64,000 nt of DNA from Pelagibaculum spongiae (GTDB taxonomy: Bacteria; Pseudomonadota; Gammaproteobacteria; Enterobacterales; Pelagibaculaceae), in contig NZ_QDDL01000016.1 in assembly GCF_003097315.1 (NCBI RefSeq), forward strand, positions 1 through 64,000. The letters are read 5' to 3'. Below are positions 27,115 through 35,505 of this stretch, in pieces (the first letter of the stretch is position 1; the number at the start of each line of letters is the position of its first letter). The translations under genes were made by a program, and so were the position numbers. Under the pieces are notes generated by a model. It was not told the DNA's origin. It searched no databases and saw nothing but the letters and a program-made list of their open reading frames with translations.

Positions 27115-27255
27115 ATGCCGAAGGCTTATCAAACCTATATGCAGCAAAATATTCGATGCCTTGTAAGGAGGGATGTTTATTATTTGCCGCAGCCATAATT
27201 TCGCGTTGTGTTGGGCGAGAGTGACACTCTTTATAGATTTAAAATTGGGTAGCGT
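27115..27255 (+). repeat. Degenerate REP half and RAYT right-end derivative
   Basis: GCCGAAGGCTTATCAAACCTA (27117 onward) matches the REP repeat of 16461-16695, and about 27193-27222 matches the start of the RAYT gene (TTTCGCGTTGTGTT) and leads directly to a decayed right end TTGGGTAGCGT near 27245-27255. It is a second deletion derivative of the RAYT element beside a REP remnant. Confidence 0.6.
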
Positions 27256-27262
27256 CATAGAA

Positions 27263-27297
27263 AATAACCAAAGAGGTTACGAGCCTCTTTGGTTATT
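27263..27297 (-). terminator. Terminator for the DUF417-like membrane protein gene
   Basis: Perfect 14-bp stem AATAACCAAAGAGG with its complement around a 7-nt loop, followed on the minus strand by TTTCT. It lies just after the stop codon of the gene at 27309. Confidence 0.75.
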
Positions 27298-27308
27298 AAG
27301 GATGTTTT

Positions 27309-28217
27309 CTAGTACTCACGCCATAAAATAATTGCAGCAGCGAGTAGCAGTTGATCTTTAAGTACAAAAACACCTGTACGGTTTAATAGTGGAAAGAAAG
27401 AGTCGGGATTCCAACCAGGAGTAGAAAACATAAAGGTTAATGTGCCAAAAGCAGTCAGAGCAATACCGATAACACCGAGAGTGCCTAGCAGGCGATTAAA
27501 TGGCAGGCACAATAGCAATGCAAGAAAGGCCCACTCAACAATACCAATAAAGTTAGAAGCACCTTGTACACTCCAAATGGCATAGGTCCAATTGAAAAAG
27601 ATATTTGGTTCCATCAAGCGGACAATACCCTTGGCTTCAAATTCGTAGAATTTCATCCAGCCAATCCAACCCATAACCAGAACAATTCCTGCAAAGCAGC
27701 AGAAAATTGCTAGCTTTCGAACCAACAAAGCATTGCTGCAGTTTTCTTTTTCCTGCAGATATTGCGATAAGATATAAGCTGGAACTGCAAACATCGACAG
27801 ATATTTTAATAGATTTTGTCCAGAACCTATTATTGGAAACCCACCCAAGGCATCAACCCAAACTGGGTTGGTAAATAAGTAGAGAAAATTGAGCGCAAAA
27901 ATCGCCATCGCCATCAAACAACCAATAATACCAAGTTTCCGATTGTTTAAACCTAGCAAAATCAGTAAGCCAGCAGGTACTTCAAATAGCGCCATTAAAA
28001 CACCAATAGTTGGTGTTCCTATGGTTGTTAATAAACCATCGAAAAGTGGGCTATTGCCCAGCCAGAACTCTATTTGTTGATGTTCTGGTGGTGATAGCTT
28101 TAATAAACCGACCCAGATTAGATAGAGTGCAGTTACCGCACTCAGATAAATCATTAGCTTGCTATCGGAAGGGCGAAAATTTATAGCTCGCTCTATTGTA
28201 GACACTTCATTGTTCAT
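27309..28217 (-). CDS. DUF417/RclC-like inner-membrane protein, apparently double-length
   Basis: 302 residues with eight or so predicted transmembrane segments. The C-terminal half (WMKFYEFEAKGIVRLMEPN, STPGWNPDSFFPLLNRTGVF, VLKDQLLLAAAI) has the hallmarks of the DUF417/RclC family, which in E. coli belongs to the reactive-chlorine response. The N-terminal half (LYLIWVGLLKLSPPEHQQIE, SPLFDGLLTTIGTP) looks like a second, diverged DUF417/DoxX-like unit, so this may be an internal duplication. The gene is enclosed by RAYT-derived repeats on both sides. Confidence 0.65.
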   Translation of the reverse strand: MNNEVSTIERAINFRPSDSKLMIYLSAVTALYLIWVGLLKLSPPEHQQIEFWLGNSPLFDGLLTTIGTPTIGVLMALFEVPAGLLILLGLNNRKLGIIGCLMAMAIFALNFLYLFTNPVWVDALGGFPIIGSGQNLLKYLSMFAVPAYILSQYLQEKENCSNALLVRKLAIFCCFAGIVLVMGWIGWMKFYEFEAKGIVRLMEPNIFFNWTYAIWSVQGASNFIGIVEWAFLALLLCLPFNRLLGTLGVIGIALTAFGTLTFMFSTPGWNPDSFFPLLNRTGVFVLKDQLLLAAAIILWREY

Positions 28218-28503
28218 AATTTGCTCTCATGAAAATAATAATAACGTTAGCAGCAGCAAAAGACAGTGGATTCTATTTTTAATATCAGAATTCTCTAATC
28301 AAGAAAATACTGATGTTGATTTTTCAATCATGACGCTTTGATGATGTTTTTTTAAATAAGTTTCGATGAGTCAATGAATGTATGATTTAAATCAAAGCAT
28401 TAGTGTTAGAATCATAAAAATAGTGTAATTACAATTGAAGAAAGACATAAATATTTTGATTGCTGTCATAAATAAAATCACTTGACATTGAAATAAAACA
28501 ATA
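28218..28503. other. Promoter-side intergenic stretch of the membrane protein gene
   Basis: Part of a 1.2-kb gap to the next gene; AT-rich, no recognised site. The remaining gap is filled by the derivative at 28504-28880 and REP repeats at 29008-29280. Confidence 0.35.
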
Positions 28504-28880
28504 ACGCCACTCAAGATGCTATTTATATCTGCCAAAAAACATTTGATTTTTCATTCGATTGCTATTGATTTAATCTGTGAAAGCCGTTGATTGTTGCAAG
28601 GGCAGCGCTTGAAAAAATTGTCATTTTCATATCATGCCAGCACCTAGAGCTATTCTTTACGATCAAAAAGAAAATCCTTCACTTCCTTTTTAAAGTACGC
28701 ATGTTATTTTTCGTTGTGTTAGGCGAGGATGGCACTCTTCAATAGATAAGCTCAAGGCTACGGGAAGATTAAACACTACTCAAAAATCACCGTAAAAATT
28801 ATGACCATCGCCGCCAGTATTTTTCCGTTATATCGATCATCAGGGTTTTTGATTGAGATAGTTAAAAACTTGGGTGGCGT
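28504..28880 (+). mobile_element. Internally deleted (MITE-like) derivative of RAYT element 1
   Basis: The left 175 bp (from ACGCCACTCAAG, 28504) match the upstream region and first codons of the RAYT gene (ATGCCAGCACCTAGAGC), followed by rearranged short pieces of the gene and the right end CTTGGGTGGCGT (28869-28880). 377 bp and no open frame, so it would depend on a transposase in trans. Confidence 0.8.
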
Positions 28881-29007
28881 GATGCAATTCGATTTATAGT
28901 TTCGAGCATTCTTTGGTTTTTACTTATGCGGCTGATGCATTGTTCATTATATTCTCAACCCTACTATCAGGCTTATTGAGCTATTGGGTGTGTGAGTTAA
29001 GAAAAAT

Positions 29008-29280
29008 ATAACAAGTAAGGACAGGTATCGGCTGCGCGACAGCTGTCCTAAGGGTCGTAGAATATAATAAATACTCTGTTTCTCCAGGCACTGAACCTTA
29101 TGTTGCGCGTAGCTTTGATAAGCCTTCGGCGCAATCAGATACTTTTGGGATGTATCGCCAGATATCTAATTTCGCTACGTGACTCACGCGGAAGTGGGGA
29201 ATGCCGAAAAATGTATGGAACATTTTCGGCCTCATCAAACCTACAATATTCGGGACAATTTTAAATTTGTGAACCCCTTA
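29008..29280 (-). repeat. BIME-like pair of GTAG REP sequences (copy 2, inverted)
   Basis: Reverse complement of the repeat at 16461-16695 with roughly a dozen differences; GTAG heads at 29109-29112 and, on the other strand, 29241-29244 are again 136 bp apart. Its outer side carries GGACAG ... CTGTCC around CGGCTGCGCGAC, related to the motif at 24261-24274 and 48312-48335. Confidence 0.75.
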
Positions 29281-29460
29281 TTTGTTGGAATATTTCAGTG
29301 CAACTAGTTGACTGGTTAATTTATAGCCTAGTTTATTAATAAATCATTGATTCGTTTGTATCAGGCAACCTTCCCTTGGTCTAACTAATCCTATATTTCC
29401 CACATAACTATCAAATTTCTAATATTATTAATAATTCTATGATTACTTTGGTGCAACAGA

Positions 29461-30222
29461 ATGAAGCTATTCGGTGGGCTGCTTGGATTACTTTTAGCTG
29501 CTTTTATTTACGCTACTCCTGTCTTTGCGCAAGACCCATATTGGAATAGCAAGATTTCAAACAATGATTTAGTAATTAATAATAGCGGGCAATTAAACTA
29601 TGTTTCTTGGTTGATTCGGCGCTTCGGATCTACTGATGTTGGAGATATTGGTCCTTGGAGAAGTAGTAAGTTAATGGAAATTGAATCAAGGGTTTCTCCA
29701 GCCGTATTGATTAATGATGCTGAACTGTTAAATGGTGAAGGTTTCGATGGCCGCTCATTTCTTTTATATTCTAATGACCAAGAAATAGAAATGGAAATGG
29801 AAATGTCTTTTGCTGAGAGTGAAAATGATGGTGTGGCTCTTATTGATATTGCCCGAAGCACGACAGATGTATTGCTAATGGGTGCAACTAAAACAATTAG
29901 TGCTGAATTACAAAATTATAAGCAGATACCATACGCTAGTCTTTATTTTGTTCGCAATGATTATATAAATGAGAGAGAGGCTGACAAGGGTGAAGATAAT
30001 GTCATTCGATTTGGTAAAGGCCAAGAGTTGAACAACACTTTGCAAGAAGTAGCAGGTGCTACCGCTATTCTATGGGATAAGTATGAATATGCAGTACCAC
30101 AAGACATTCATAATGCGTTAGTCAGTGGGCGGTTTGAAAAAACCAGAAAAATTAACTTACGAAAGTCATTGTTTATATTGAAGCAACAATACCCAGTCGA
30201 CCCTAGGTTAAAGCAAAAATAA
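29461..30222 (+). CDS. Secreted protein of unknown function
   Basis: 253 residues with a signal peptide (MKLFGGLLGLLLAAFIYATP, cleavage after FAQ). No recognised domain. The mature part is charged, with an acidic stretch EIEMEMEMSFAESEND and a Lys/Arg-rich end. The start has little Shine-Dalgarno. It is followed by its own terminator at 30248-30279, so it is a single-gene unit upstream of syd. Confidence 0.6.
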   Translation: MKLFGGLLGLLLAAFIYATPVFAQDPYWNSKISNNDLVINNSGQLNYVSWLIRRFGSTDVGDIGPWRSSKLMEIESRVSPAVLINDAELLNGEGFDGRSFLLYSNDQEIEMEMEMSFAESENDGVALIDIARSTTDVLLMGATKTISAELQNYKQIPYASLYFVRNDYINEREADKGEDNVIRFGKGQELNNTLQEVAGATAILWDKYEYAVPQDIHNALVSGRFEKTRKINLRKSLFILKQQYPVDPRLKQK

Positions 30223-30247
30223 TGTAAATTGGTTGCGCCAAACTGTT

Positions 30248-30279
30248 AAATCTGCGCTAATTTGTCGCAGATTTTTTTT
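30248..30279 (+). terminator. Terminator between the secreted-protein gene and syd
   Basis: Perfect stem AAATCTGCG / CGCAGATTT with a 9-nt loop and a T-run of eight. It ends only 4 bp before the syd start codon. Confidence 0.88.
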
Positions 30280-30283
30280 GTTT

Positions 30284-30886
30284 ATGAGTAGCCCAATGCC
30301 TTCTGAATCGACAGTTATCGACCAACTGGATCGTTTGTTTTCTGATCTTTTACAACAGGCAGATCAGCAGCACAGTAGAAAGCCGCTATGTGATTTTGAT
30401 GAGGAATGGCCGTCAGATTGTCACCTTGAAGGGACTCAGGAAGATAGCGAGCAAGGTCTACAGATTCAATGGCAACCGGTTAAACAACAGCCAATCAAGC
30501 AGCTATCTGGTTTAGTTAAATCTTTGGAGCTATCGGTTCATCAAGATTTTCAAGACTATATAGGCGCTTACCATTCAGAATGCTTACCCGCTATTTGGTC
30601 ATCGGAACATGAAGCGCCAGGCAGTTTGACGCTGATTTTTTGTAATAGCGATCAAGACCTAGATTTGATGCAGCAAAATCTATTAGGTCACTCGTTGGCT
30701 AAGCAGAAGAACAAGCAAGAGCAAAACTGGTTCTTTGCCACCACTGATAATGACATGGTGATTTGTTTGAATCAGGAAACCGGTGAAGTTGAACTAGAAA
30801 AACCAGGTTATAAGCCAGAGCGAGTTTTGGCAGCTAGCTTATCTACATTTCTGGCCGATTGTCAGGTAGATCAAACACGTATCTAA
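30284..30886 (+). CDS. syd: SecY-interacting protein Syd
   Basis: 200 residues from the ATG at 30284 (a second ATG at 30296). The C-terminal two thirds match the Syd family: YHSECLPAIWSS, LMQQNLLGHSLAKQK, FFATTDNDMVICLNQETGEV and LAASLSTFLADC. Syd binds the SecY translocon on the cytoplasmic face and acts in quality control of SecYEG. Any longer frame would run through the terminator at 30248-30279, so it is rejected. No Shine-Dalgarno is visible because the T-run directly precedes the start, so initiation may be unusual. Confidence 0.85.
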   Translation: MSSPMPSESTVIDQLDRLFSDLLQQADQQHSRKPLCDFDEEWPSDCHLEGTQEDSEQGLQIQWQPVKQQPIKQLSGLVKSLELSVHQDFQDYIGAYHSECLPAIWSSEHEAPGSLTLIFCNSDQDLDLMQQNLLGHSLAKQKNKQEQNWFFATTDNDMVICLNQETGEVELEKPGYKPERVLAASLSTFLADCQVDQTRI

Positions 30887-30900
30887 CTAGATCAAAAATT

Positions 30901-30928
30901 TTGACATAATATGTCTTGATTTTATGCT
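30901..30928 (+). promoter_or_regulatory. Sigma-70 promoter for htpX
   Basis: Consensus -35 TTGACA (30901-30906), 16-bp spacer, -10 TATGCT (30923-30928), about 50 bp before the start codon. Confidence 0.5.
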
Positions 30929-30979
30929 TGGTGGCTTTATATTACTCCCCATAACCAATCAGTAAGTTTGGAGTTTGTA

Positions 30980-31852
30980 ATGCTGCGAGTTGTTTTATTT
31001 TTGGCTACTAACCTAGCTGTGTTGCTAGTTGCCAGTGTGATTATGAGTCTGCTGGGGTTGAGCACTAACAGCATGTCTGGACTGCTAGTGTTTTGTGCAT
31101 TATTTGGTTTTGGCGGTGCATTGTTATCACTGTTTATTTCCAAGTGGATGGCCAAGCGTTCGGTGGGGGCGATTGTTATTGAGCGGCCGGAAAATGCTGA
31201 GCAGCAATGGCTAGTAGAGACAGTTAAAGATTTGTCACAAAAAGCAGGCATTGGCATGCCAGAAGTTGCGATGTTCCATTCGCCACAGTCTAATGCTTTT
31301 GCCACCGGCTGGAATAAAAATAAGGCTTTGGTTGCAGTGAGTGATAGCTTGCTGCAGCGAATGAGCCGTGAAGAAGTTAAAGCTGTTCTTGGCCATGAAA
31401 TTGGACATATTGCCAATGGCGACATGGTGACATTGACCCTGATTCAAGGCGTGGTGAATACCTTTGTGATGTTCTTTGCCCGAATTATTGGTCAAACAGT
31501 CGATAGCTTTTTGTCGAGCGATGAAGAAGGCGAAAGCAGCGGTTATGGTATTGCTTACTTTGTTACGACTATCATTGCAGAGATTTGTTTAGGCATTCTG
31601 GCATCGATATTGGTTGCCTGGTTCTCTCGCCGCCGTGAATTTCGTGCCGATGAAGCAGGTGCCAGTTTGGTGAGCAATACAGCAATGATTGGCGCACTAC
31701 AGGCCTTGCAGCGAGAACAAGAGATGCCAGAGCAAATGCCACAATCTTTGATGGCGTTTGGTATTAATAAAGGCAAACGCAAGGGTTTGGCCGAAATGTT
31801 CTCCAGCCACCCGCCGTTGGATGTTCGTATTAATGCGTTGCGAAATCAATAA
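30980..31852 (+). CDS. htpX: Membrane zinc metalloprotease HtpX
   Basis: 290 residues from the ATG at 30980, preceded by TTTGGAG; the upstream TTG is rejected. Two N-terminal transmembrane helices, the M48 motif HEIGH (His139, Glu140, His143) and a downstream REFRADEAGA holding the third zinc ligand, plus two further transmembrane segments. It degrades misfolded inner-membrane proteins together with FtsH. Ends with SSHPPLDVRINALR, the family's usual C-terminus. Confidence 0.94.
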   Translation: MLRVVLFLATNLAVLLVASVIMSLLGLSTNSMSGLLVFCALFGFGGALLSLFISKWMAKRSVGAIVIERPENAEQQWLVETVKDLSQKAGIGMPEVAMFHSPQSNAFATGWNKNKALVAVSDSLLQRMSREEVKAVLGHEIGHIANGDMVTLTLIQGVVNTFVMFFARIIGQTVDSFLSSDEEGESSGYGIAYFVTTIIAEICLGILASILVAWFSRRREFRADEAGASLVSNTAMIGALQALQREQEMPEQMPQSLMAFGINKGKRKGLAEMFSSHPPLDVRINALRNQ

Positions 31853-31910
31853 TTGCACTACTTGCTAAAGTTGTAGCTTTTTGAATCAAAAAAGAAACTA
31901 GACCAGATCG

Positions 31911-31942
31911 AAAGCGGAGATGACAACTCCGCTTTTTTTTTT
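31911..31942 (+). terminator. Terminator after htpX
   Basis: Stem AAAGCGGAG / CTCCGCTTT with a 7-nt loop and a long T-run. Confidence 0.9.
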
Positions 31943-32043
31943 GTGTTCTATCGCTATAATGCGCCCTTCTTTTCCGGCCAGCCGAAATTTTTCTATGCTG
32001 GCACAGTTCTGACAGGGTAGTTAGATACTGTTTTGGGGGATTT

Positions 32044-32727
32044 ATGACTCGAGCTTTACTGGTTGACCTAGAAGGTACGATTTGTCCGGTCGACTTTGTG
32101 TACAAGACTCTTAAGGATTATTCGATCCAGCAGATGTCAGCTTATCTGACAGATCGTGCTGCGAAGAATGCTCTTCCGCACGCTTTGAAAGCTTTAGCAG
32201 ATGCTGCTGACATCGAGCCAGGTAATTTAGCTGCATTGGCAGATCAACTGGTACATTGGATTCAACAGGATGAAAAATCAGCACAGCTTAAAATGTTGCA
32301 GTGCCAAGTTTGGGCTGAAGGCTTTATCAAAGGCGACTTAAGCTTTCCGGTATTTGAAGATTCTGCCAGCCATTTGCGCCAGTGGAAGCTGGTGGGTGTG
32401 CGCAGCTATTTATTATCAACTGCACCGGTAATGGCACAAAAGCTAATGCTGGAACACAGTCGTTATGGTGATCTGCAAGACGTAGTGTCAGGCCATTTTG
32501 ATACGCACATTGGTTGTAAAGTTGAAACTAATACTTACCAACAAGTTGCTAATAAACTAAAGCTCAAGCCGTCAGAAATTTTGTTTATTTCAGACAGTGC
32601 TGAAGAGTTAGATGCAGCAGCAGAAACCGGCATGCAAACCTGTCATTTGGTACGAGATGGTCAGGAAGCCGATTCAGGGCATAAAATCGTTAACGATTTT
32701 TACGAAATAACCCCGGAATATCTCTAA
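32044..32727 (+). CDS. mtnC: Enolase-phosphatase E1 (acireductone synthase)
   Basis: 227-residue HAD-superfamily enzyme of the methionine salvage pathway, turning 2,3-diketo-5-methylthiopentyl-1-phosphate into acireductone by enolisation and dephosphorylation. The first HAD motif is DLEGTICPVDFV (Asp8, Glu10); the second is STAP; the third region includes LFISDSAEELDAAAETGMQT. Usually mtnB and mtnD are adjacent, but no partner is visible here. Preceded by TTTGGGGGA. Confidence 0.88.
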   Translation: MTRALLVDLEGTICPVDFVYKTLKDYSIQQMSAYLTDRAAKNALPHALKALADAADIEPGNLAALADQLVHWIQQDEKSAQLKMLQCQVWAEGFIKGDLSFPVFEDSASHLRQWKLVGVRSYLLSTAPVMAQKLMLEHSRYGDLQDVVSGHFDTHIGCKVETNTYQQVANKLKLKPSEILFISDSAEELDAAAETGMQTCHLVRDGQEADSGHKIVNDFYEITPEYL

Positions 32728-32840
32728 TTTTAATGATGTTAGCTACTGGACAATTTCAAATCAGTAGGTAGCCAAACCCTTTCCTCTGGTCACCGAATGC
32801 TTGCAGTGGCCGACAGATTCTTTAAAGTATTATTTATCTA

Positions 32841-32876
32841 CCAGCGGTTAGCTTTATAGCTAATCCGCTGGTTTTG
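32841..32876 (+). terminator. Terminator after mtnC / before queC
   Basis: Stem CCAGCGGTTAGCT / AGCTAATCCGCTGG with a single bulge, loop TTAT, then GTTTTGT. It lies about 80 bp upstream of queC. Confidence 0.75.
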
Positions 32877-32956
32877 TGTGTCTGGTAATCTTGGTTAACG
32901 ATTTTAGTTAAACAAGAGCAGCCAGCAGAGAAACGAGCAAGAGAAATTAGACCAGT

Positions 32957-33613
32957 ATGAAAAAAGCAGTTGTTATTTATTCAGGCGGCATGGATTCATT
33001 TACCTTGCTGCATCGAGTGATCAAACAGGGCTATCAGCCGTTTGCGTTGTCATTCAACTATGGCCAACGTCATAGCAAAGAACTCGTGGTTGCCGCTGAA
33101 GTATGCCAAGCACTTGGCGTTGAGCATAAGGTGGTGGATATCACTGCAATCAATCAGTTGTTGCAGGGTTCTTCGTTGACTTCGAGCGATATCGATGTTG
33201 CTGAAGGTCACTATGAAGAAGACAATATGAAGTCGACCGTGGTGCCTAACCGCAATATGATTTTATTATCGCTAGCGACCGGATATGCAATTTCCCTTAA
33301 AGCCGATGAAGTGTTTTATGGTGCCCATGGGGGTGACCATGCAATTTATCCAGATTGTCGCCCTGAATTTGTAAAAGCAGTCAGTGATGTGACAAGAATT
33401 TGTGATTATCACCCGGTAGAAATCCGAGCACCTTATCTAGATGTCAGCAAGGGACAAATTCTAGCTGAAGGTTTAGAGATGGGGTTGGATTATGGCCAAA
33501 GCTGGACTTGCTACAATGGCCGCGAAAAGGCTTGTGGCAAATGCGGCTCTTGCGTTGAACGTTTAGAAGCGTTTTCTCAGAACCAGAAAATCGACCCATT
33601 AACTTACGAATAA
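32957..33613 (+). CDS. queC: 7-cyano-7-deazaguanine (preQ0) synthase
   Basis: 218 residues. ATP-pyrophosphatase loop SGGMDS (about 9-14), and the zinc-binding Cys cluster [18 protein letters not shown] near the C-terminus. It makes preQ0 from carboxy-deazaguanine, ATP and ammonia. First gene of a queC-queE-queD cluster for queuosine precursor synthesis; queE follows after 16 bp. Confidence 0.95.
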   Translation: MKKAVVIYSGGMDSFTLLHRVIKQGYQPFALSFNYGQRHSKELVVAAEVCQALGVEHKVVDITAINQLLQGSSLTSSDIDVAEGHYEEDNMKSTVVPNRNMILLSLATGYAISLKADEVFYGAHGGDHAIYPDCRPEFVKAVSDVTRICDYHPVEIRAPYLDVSKGQILAEGLEMGLDYGQSWTCYNGREKACGKCGSCVERLEAFSQNQKIDPLTYE

Positions 33614-33629
33614 TTTCGGAAGTATTGCC

Positions 33630-34304
33630 ATGAGCTACAGCGTTAAAGAAGTTTTTTATACCTTGCAGGGTGAAGGCGCCATGACCGGCCGAGCTTCGGT
33701 GTTTTGTCGTTTTTCTGGCTGTAATTTATGGTCTGGGTTAGAAAAACATCGAGCAGAGTCACCTTGTCATTTTTGCGATACTGATTTTCGGGGAACTGAC
33801 GGCCCCGGTGGTGGAAAATTTACAGCGGCAAAAACGCTAGCCAATCACATTGCAAGTTTCTGGCCGGAAAATGCCGCTAATACCGGTAATTCGCAAAAGC
33901 CTTATGTGGTGATCACTGGTGGTGAACCATTGCTGCAGCTAGACCAAGCTTTGGTTGATGCATTGCATCAAGTCGGTTTTGAAATTGGCATTGAAACCAA
34001 CGGCACCCAGCCGGCACCTTCGGGCATTGACTGGTTGTGTTTAAGCCCTAAAACCAAAGACATAGTGCTGGAATATTGCGATGAACTGAAACTGGTTTAT
34101 CCGTTGCAGAATATCAAACCAGAAGATTTTGCTAACTTCCCTGCCAAAATTTATTACTTAACTCCTATGGCCGATCCAAAAGCGGCTGACAATAATTCAA
34201 CGCTTTATCAGGATCAAATCACCCGTCAAACTATCGATTATTGCCATAGTCACCCGCAATGGCGATTAAATTTACAATCGCATAAGCTGGTCAATATCCC
34301 TTAA
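33630..34304 (+). CDS. queE: 7-carboxy-7-deazaguanine synthase (radical SAM)
   Basis: 224 residues. The N-terminus SVKEVFYTLQGEGAMTGRAS is typical of QueE. The Fe-S cluster motif is not the plain CxxxCxxC: the cysteines are spaced CX14CX2C (CNLWSGLEKHRAESPCHFCD), the form described for Burkholderia QueE. GGEPLLQ follows. It converts carboxy-tetrahydropterin to carboxy-deazaguanine. Second gene of the cluster. Confidence 0.94.
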   Translation: MSYSVKEVFYTLQGEGAMTGRASVFCRFSGCNLWSGLEKHRAESPCHFCDTDFRGTDGPGGGKFTAAKTLANHIASFWPENAANTGNSQKPYVVITGGEPLLQLDQALVDALHQVGFEIGIETNGTQPAPSGIDWLCLSPKTKDIVLEYCDELKLVYPLQNIKPEDFANFPAKIYYLTPMADPKAADNNSTLYQDQITRQTIDYCHSHPQWRLNLQSHKLVNIP

Positions 34305-34355
34305 CTTATTATTGCGCTTCTGACTGTTTTTCGGAAAAGCGACAGGTCAAATTGA

Positions 34356-34709
34356 ATGGAAATTTATAAAGATTTTACTTTCGAAGCTGCTCACAAATTA
34401 CCGCATGTACCCGATGGTCATCAGTGCGGACGTTTGCACGGACACTCATTTCAAGTGCGGATTGTTGTAGAAGGCGAGCCAGACCCCAAAACTGGCTGGA
34501 TTATCGATTTTGCTGAAATTAAAGCCACCTTTAAGCCGATCTGGAGTCAATTAGATCATTACTACCTCAATGATATCCCTGGGCTAGAAAATCCAACCTC
34601 AGAAGTCTTGTGTAAGTGGATTTGGCAGCAGCTTAAACCACAAATGCCACTACTGAGCAGAATTGAAATTAAAGAAACTTGTACCAGTGGTTGTATTTAT
34701 CGTGGTTAA
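34356..34709 (+). CDS. queD: 6-carboxy-5,6,7,8-tetrahydropterin synthase
   Basis: 117-residue PTPS-family enzyme making carboxy-tetrahydropterin from dihydroneopterin triphosphate. Zinc ligands are the His in FEAAHKL and the two in LHGHSF; the catalytic Cys lies in HQCGRLHGH; the Glu is in IKETCTSGC. It completes the queC-queE-queD cluster, 51 bp after queE. Confidence 0.94.
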   Translation: MEIYKDFTFEAAHKLPHVPDGHQCGRLHGHSFQVRIVVEGEPDPKTGWIIDFAEIKATFKPIWSQLDHYYLNDIPGLENPTSEVLCKWIWQQLKPQMPLLSRIEIKETCTSGCIYRG

Positions 34710-34745
34710 TGCTTTGAAGGTCGGTACTTGCTGACTTTCTTTCCT

Positions 34746-34776
34746 ATGTGATTCACATTTTTAATATGAATCACAT
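34746..34776. promoter_or_regulatory. Perfect 10-bp inverted repeat upstream of the unknown gene pair
   Basis: ATGTGATTCA (34746-34755) and TGAATCACAT (34767-34776) around an 11-bp AT-rich spacer. It could be an operator for the downstream genes or a weak terminator structure for queD; there is no T-run. Confidence 0.4.
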
Positions 34777-34836
34777 CACTGTAATAGCCTGGATTTCAAT
34801 TAATCTTGTTAGAGGTAAGTGTTACAGGGAAAAGAA

Positions 34837-34944
34837 ATGGACTTCTTTAAGGGTAACAGTAAAGGCGGCAAGGGCTCTCCAAAGGCTGCTGCAAAAGTTA
34901 AGGCTGGGGTTATCTACCAAGTGGAGATGATTGGGAGTGCCTGA
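34837..34944 (+). CDS. Possible 35-aa leader or frameshifted 5' end of the next gene
   Basis: The ATG follows ACAGGGAAAAGAA, a good ribosome-binding site, and encodes a basic peptide (MDFFKGNSKGGKGSPKAAAK ...VIYQVEMIGSA). The stop is 15 bp before the next start, in another frame. A one- or two-base slip near 34942 would fuse it to the following frame as one protein of about 210 residues, so this may be the true N-terminus of a broken gene. Confidence 0.4.
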   Translation: MDFFKGNSKGGKGSPKAAAKVKAGVIYQVEMIGSA

Positions 34945-34958
34945 GATGCGCCAATGCA

Positions 34959-35468
34959 ATGCCTTTAATTAATGACAAAGTAAAAGATGTTATATTTTTA
35001 GGTGCAACGCCTTCGCAAGATAAGTTTTTTCGAGAAGCTTGTGCTCATGCAGTATGCAAGCAGTGTTGGAATCGAAGATTTTCTATTGCAACGAACAGAA
35101 ATCATAATCCTTATGATTATTTTGGGACACCTAGTCCGATAATGCACCCATCAAAAAAGAGTGAGCAGGTTGCCGTATTAGAAACGCTCTCAGATGTAAA
35201 TGTAAACTGCATGTTTCATCAAAATCCAGTGAATTTCATTTTATATTTTTATGGTTTTTCTTCTATTGATGCCTTGGAAAGAATAGCGTTAAAAACATTT
35301 GTTGAAAAAGGTTATGAGATTGCCAGCTACAGAATTGAAAATAGAAAAATTCAGGATGAATTTGGTCACATAAGAAATTCGGTAATTAAAAAGAAATCCA
35401 TTGAAGTGTTTTGTAAGCGTGCAAAGTCTGAAGAACTAAATGAACATTTGGCTGCTTTAAATTTTTAA
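34959..35468 (+). CDS. Unknown protein next to hcp (possible effector or immunity candidate)
   Basis: 169 residues, no signal peptide, no recognised fold. Composition is charged, with several Cys in the first 60 residues (ACAHAVCKQCWNRRF). No convincing ribosome-binding site precedes this ATG, while the small frame at 34837 has one, supporting either translational coupling or a frameshift. It converges on an orphan hcp gene; such genes often encode T6SS-linked proteins, but this is inference from position only. Confidence 0.45.
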   Translation: MPLINDKVKDVIFLGATPSQDKFFREACAHAVCKQCWNRRFSIATNRNHNPYDYFGTPSPIMHPSKKSEQVAVLETLSDVNVNCMFHQNPVNFILYFYGFSSIDALERIALKTFVEKGYEIASYRIENRKIQDEFGHIRNSVIKKKSIEVFCKRAKSEELNEHLAALNF

Positions 35469-35504
35469 AAAAGGGCTTTCTATTTCTTCGGAAAGCCCCT
35501 TTTG
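35467..35504. terminator. Bidirectional terminator between the unknown gene and hcp
   Basis: Stem AAAAGGGCTTTC with GAAAGCCCCTTTT (one bulge), A-run on the left and T-run on the right, located between converging stops. Confidence 0.8.
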
Positions 35505-35505
35505 T

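Noticed and set aside
32728..32956. preQ1 riboswitch upstream of queC
   Set aside because: No preQ1 aptamer pattern (short stem with A-rich tail and pseudoknot) was seen; the only clear structure is an ordinary terminator.
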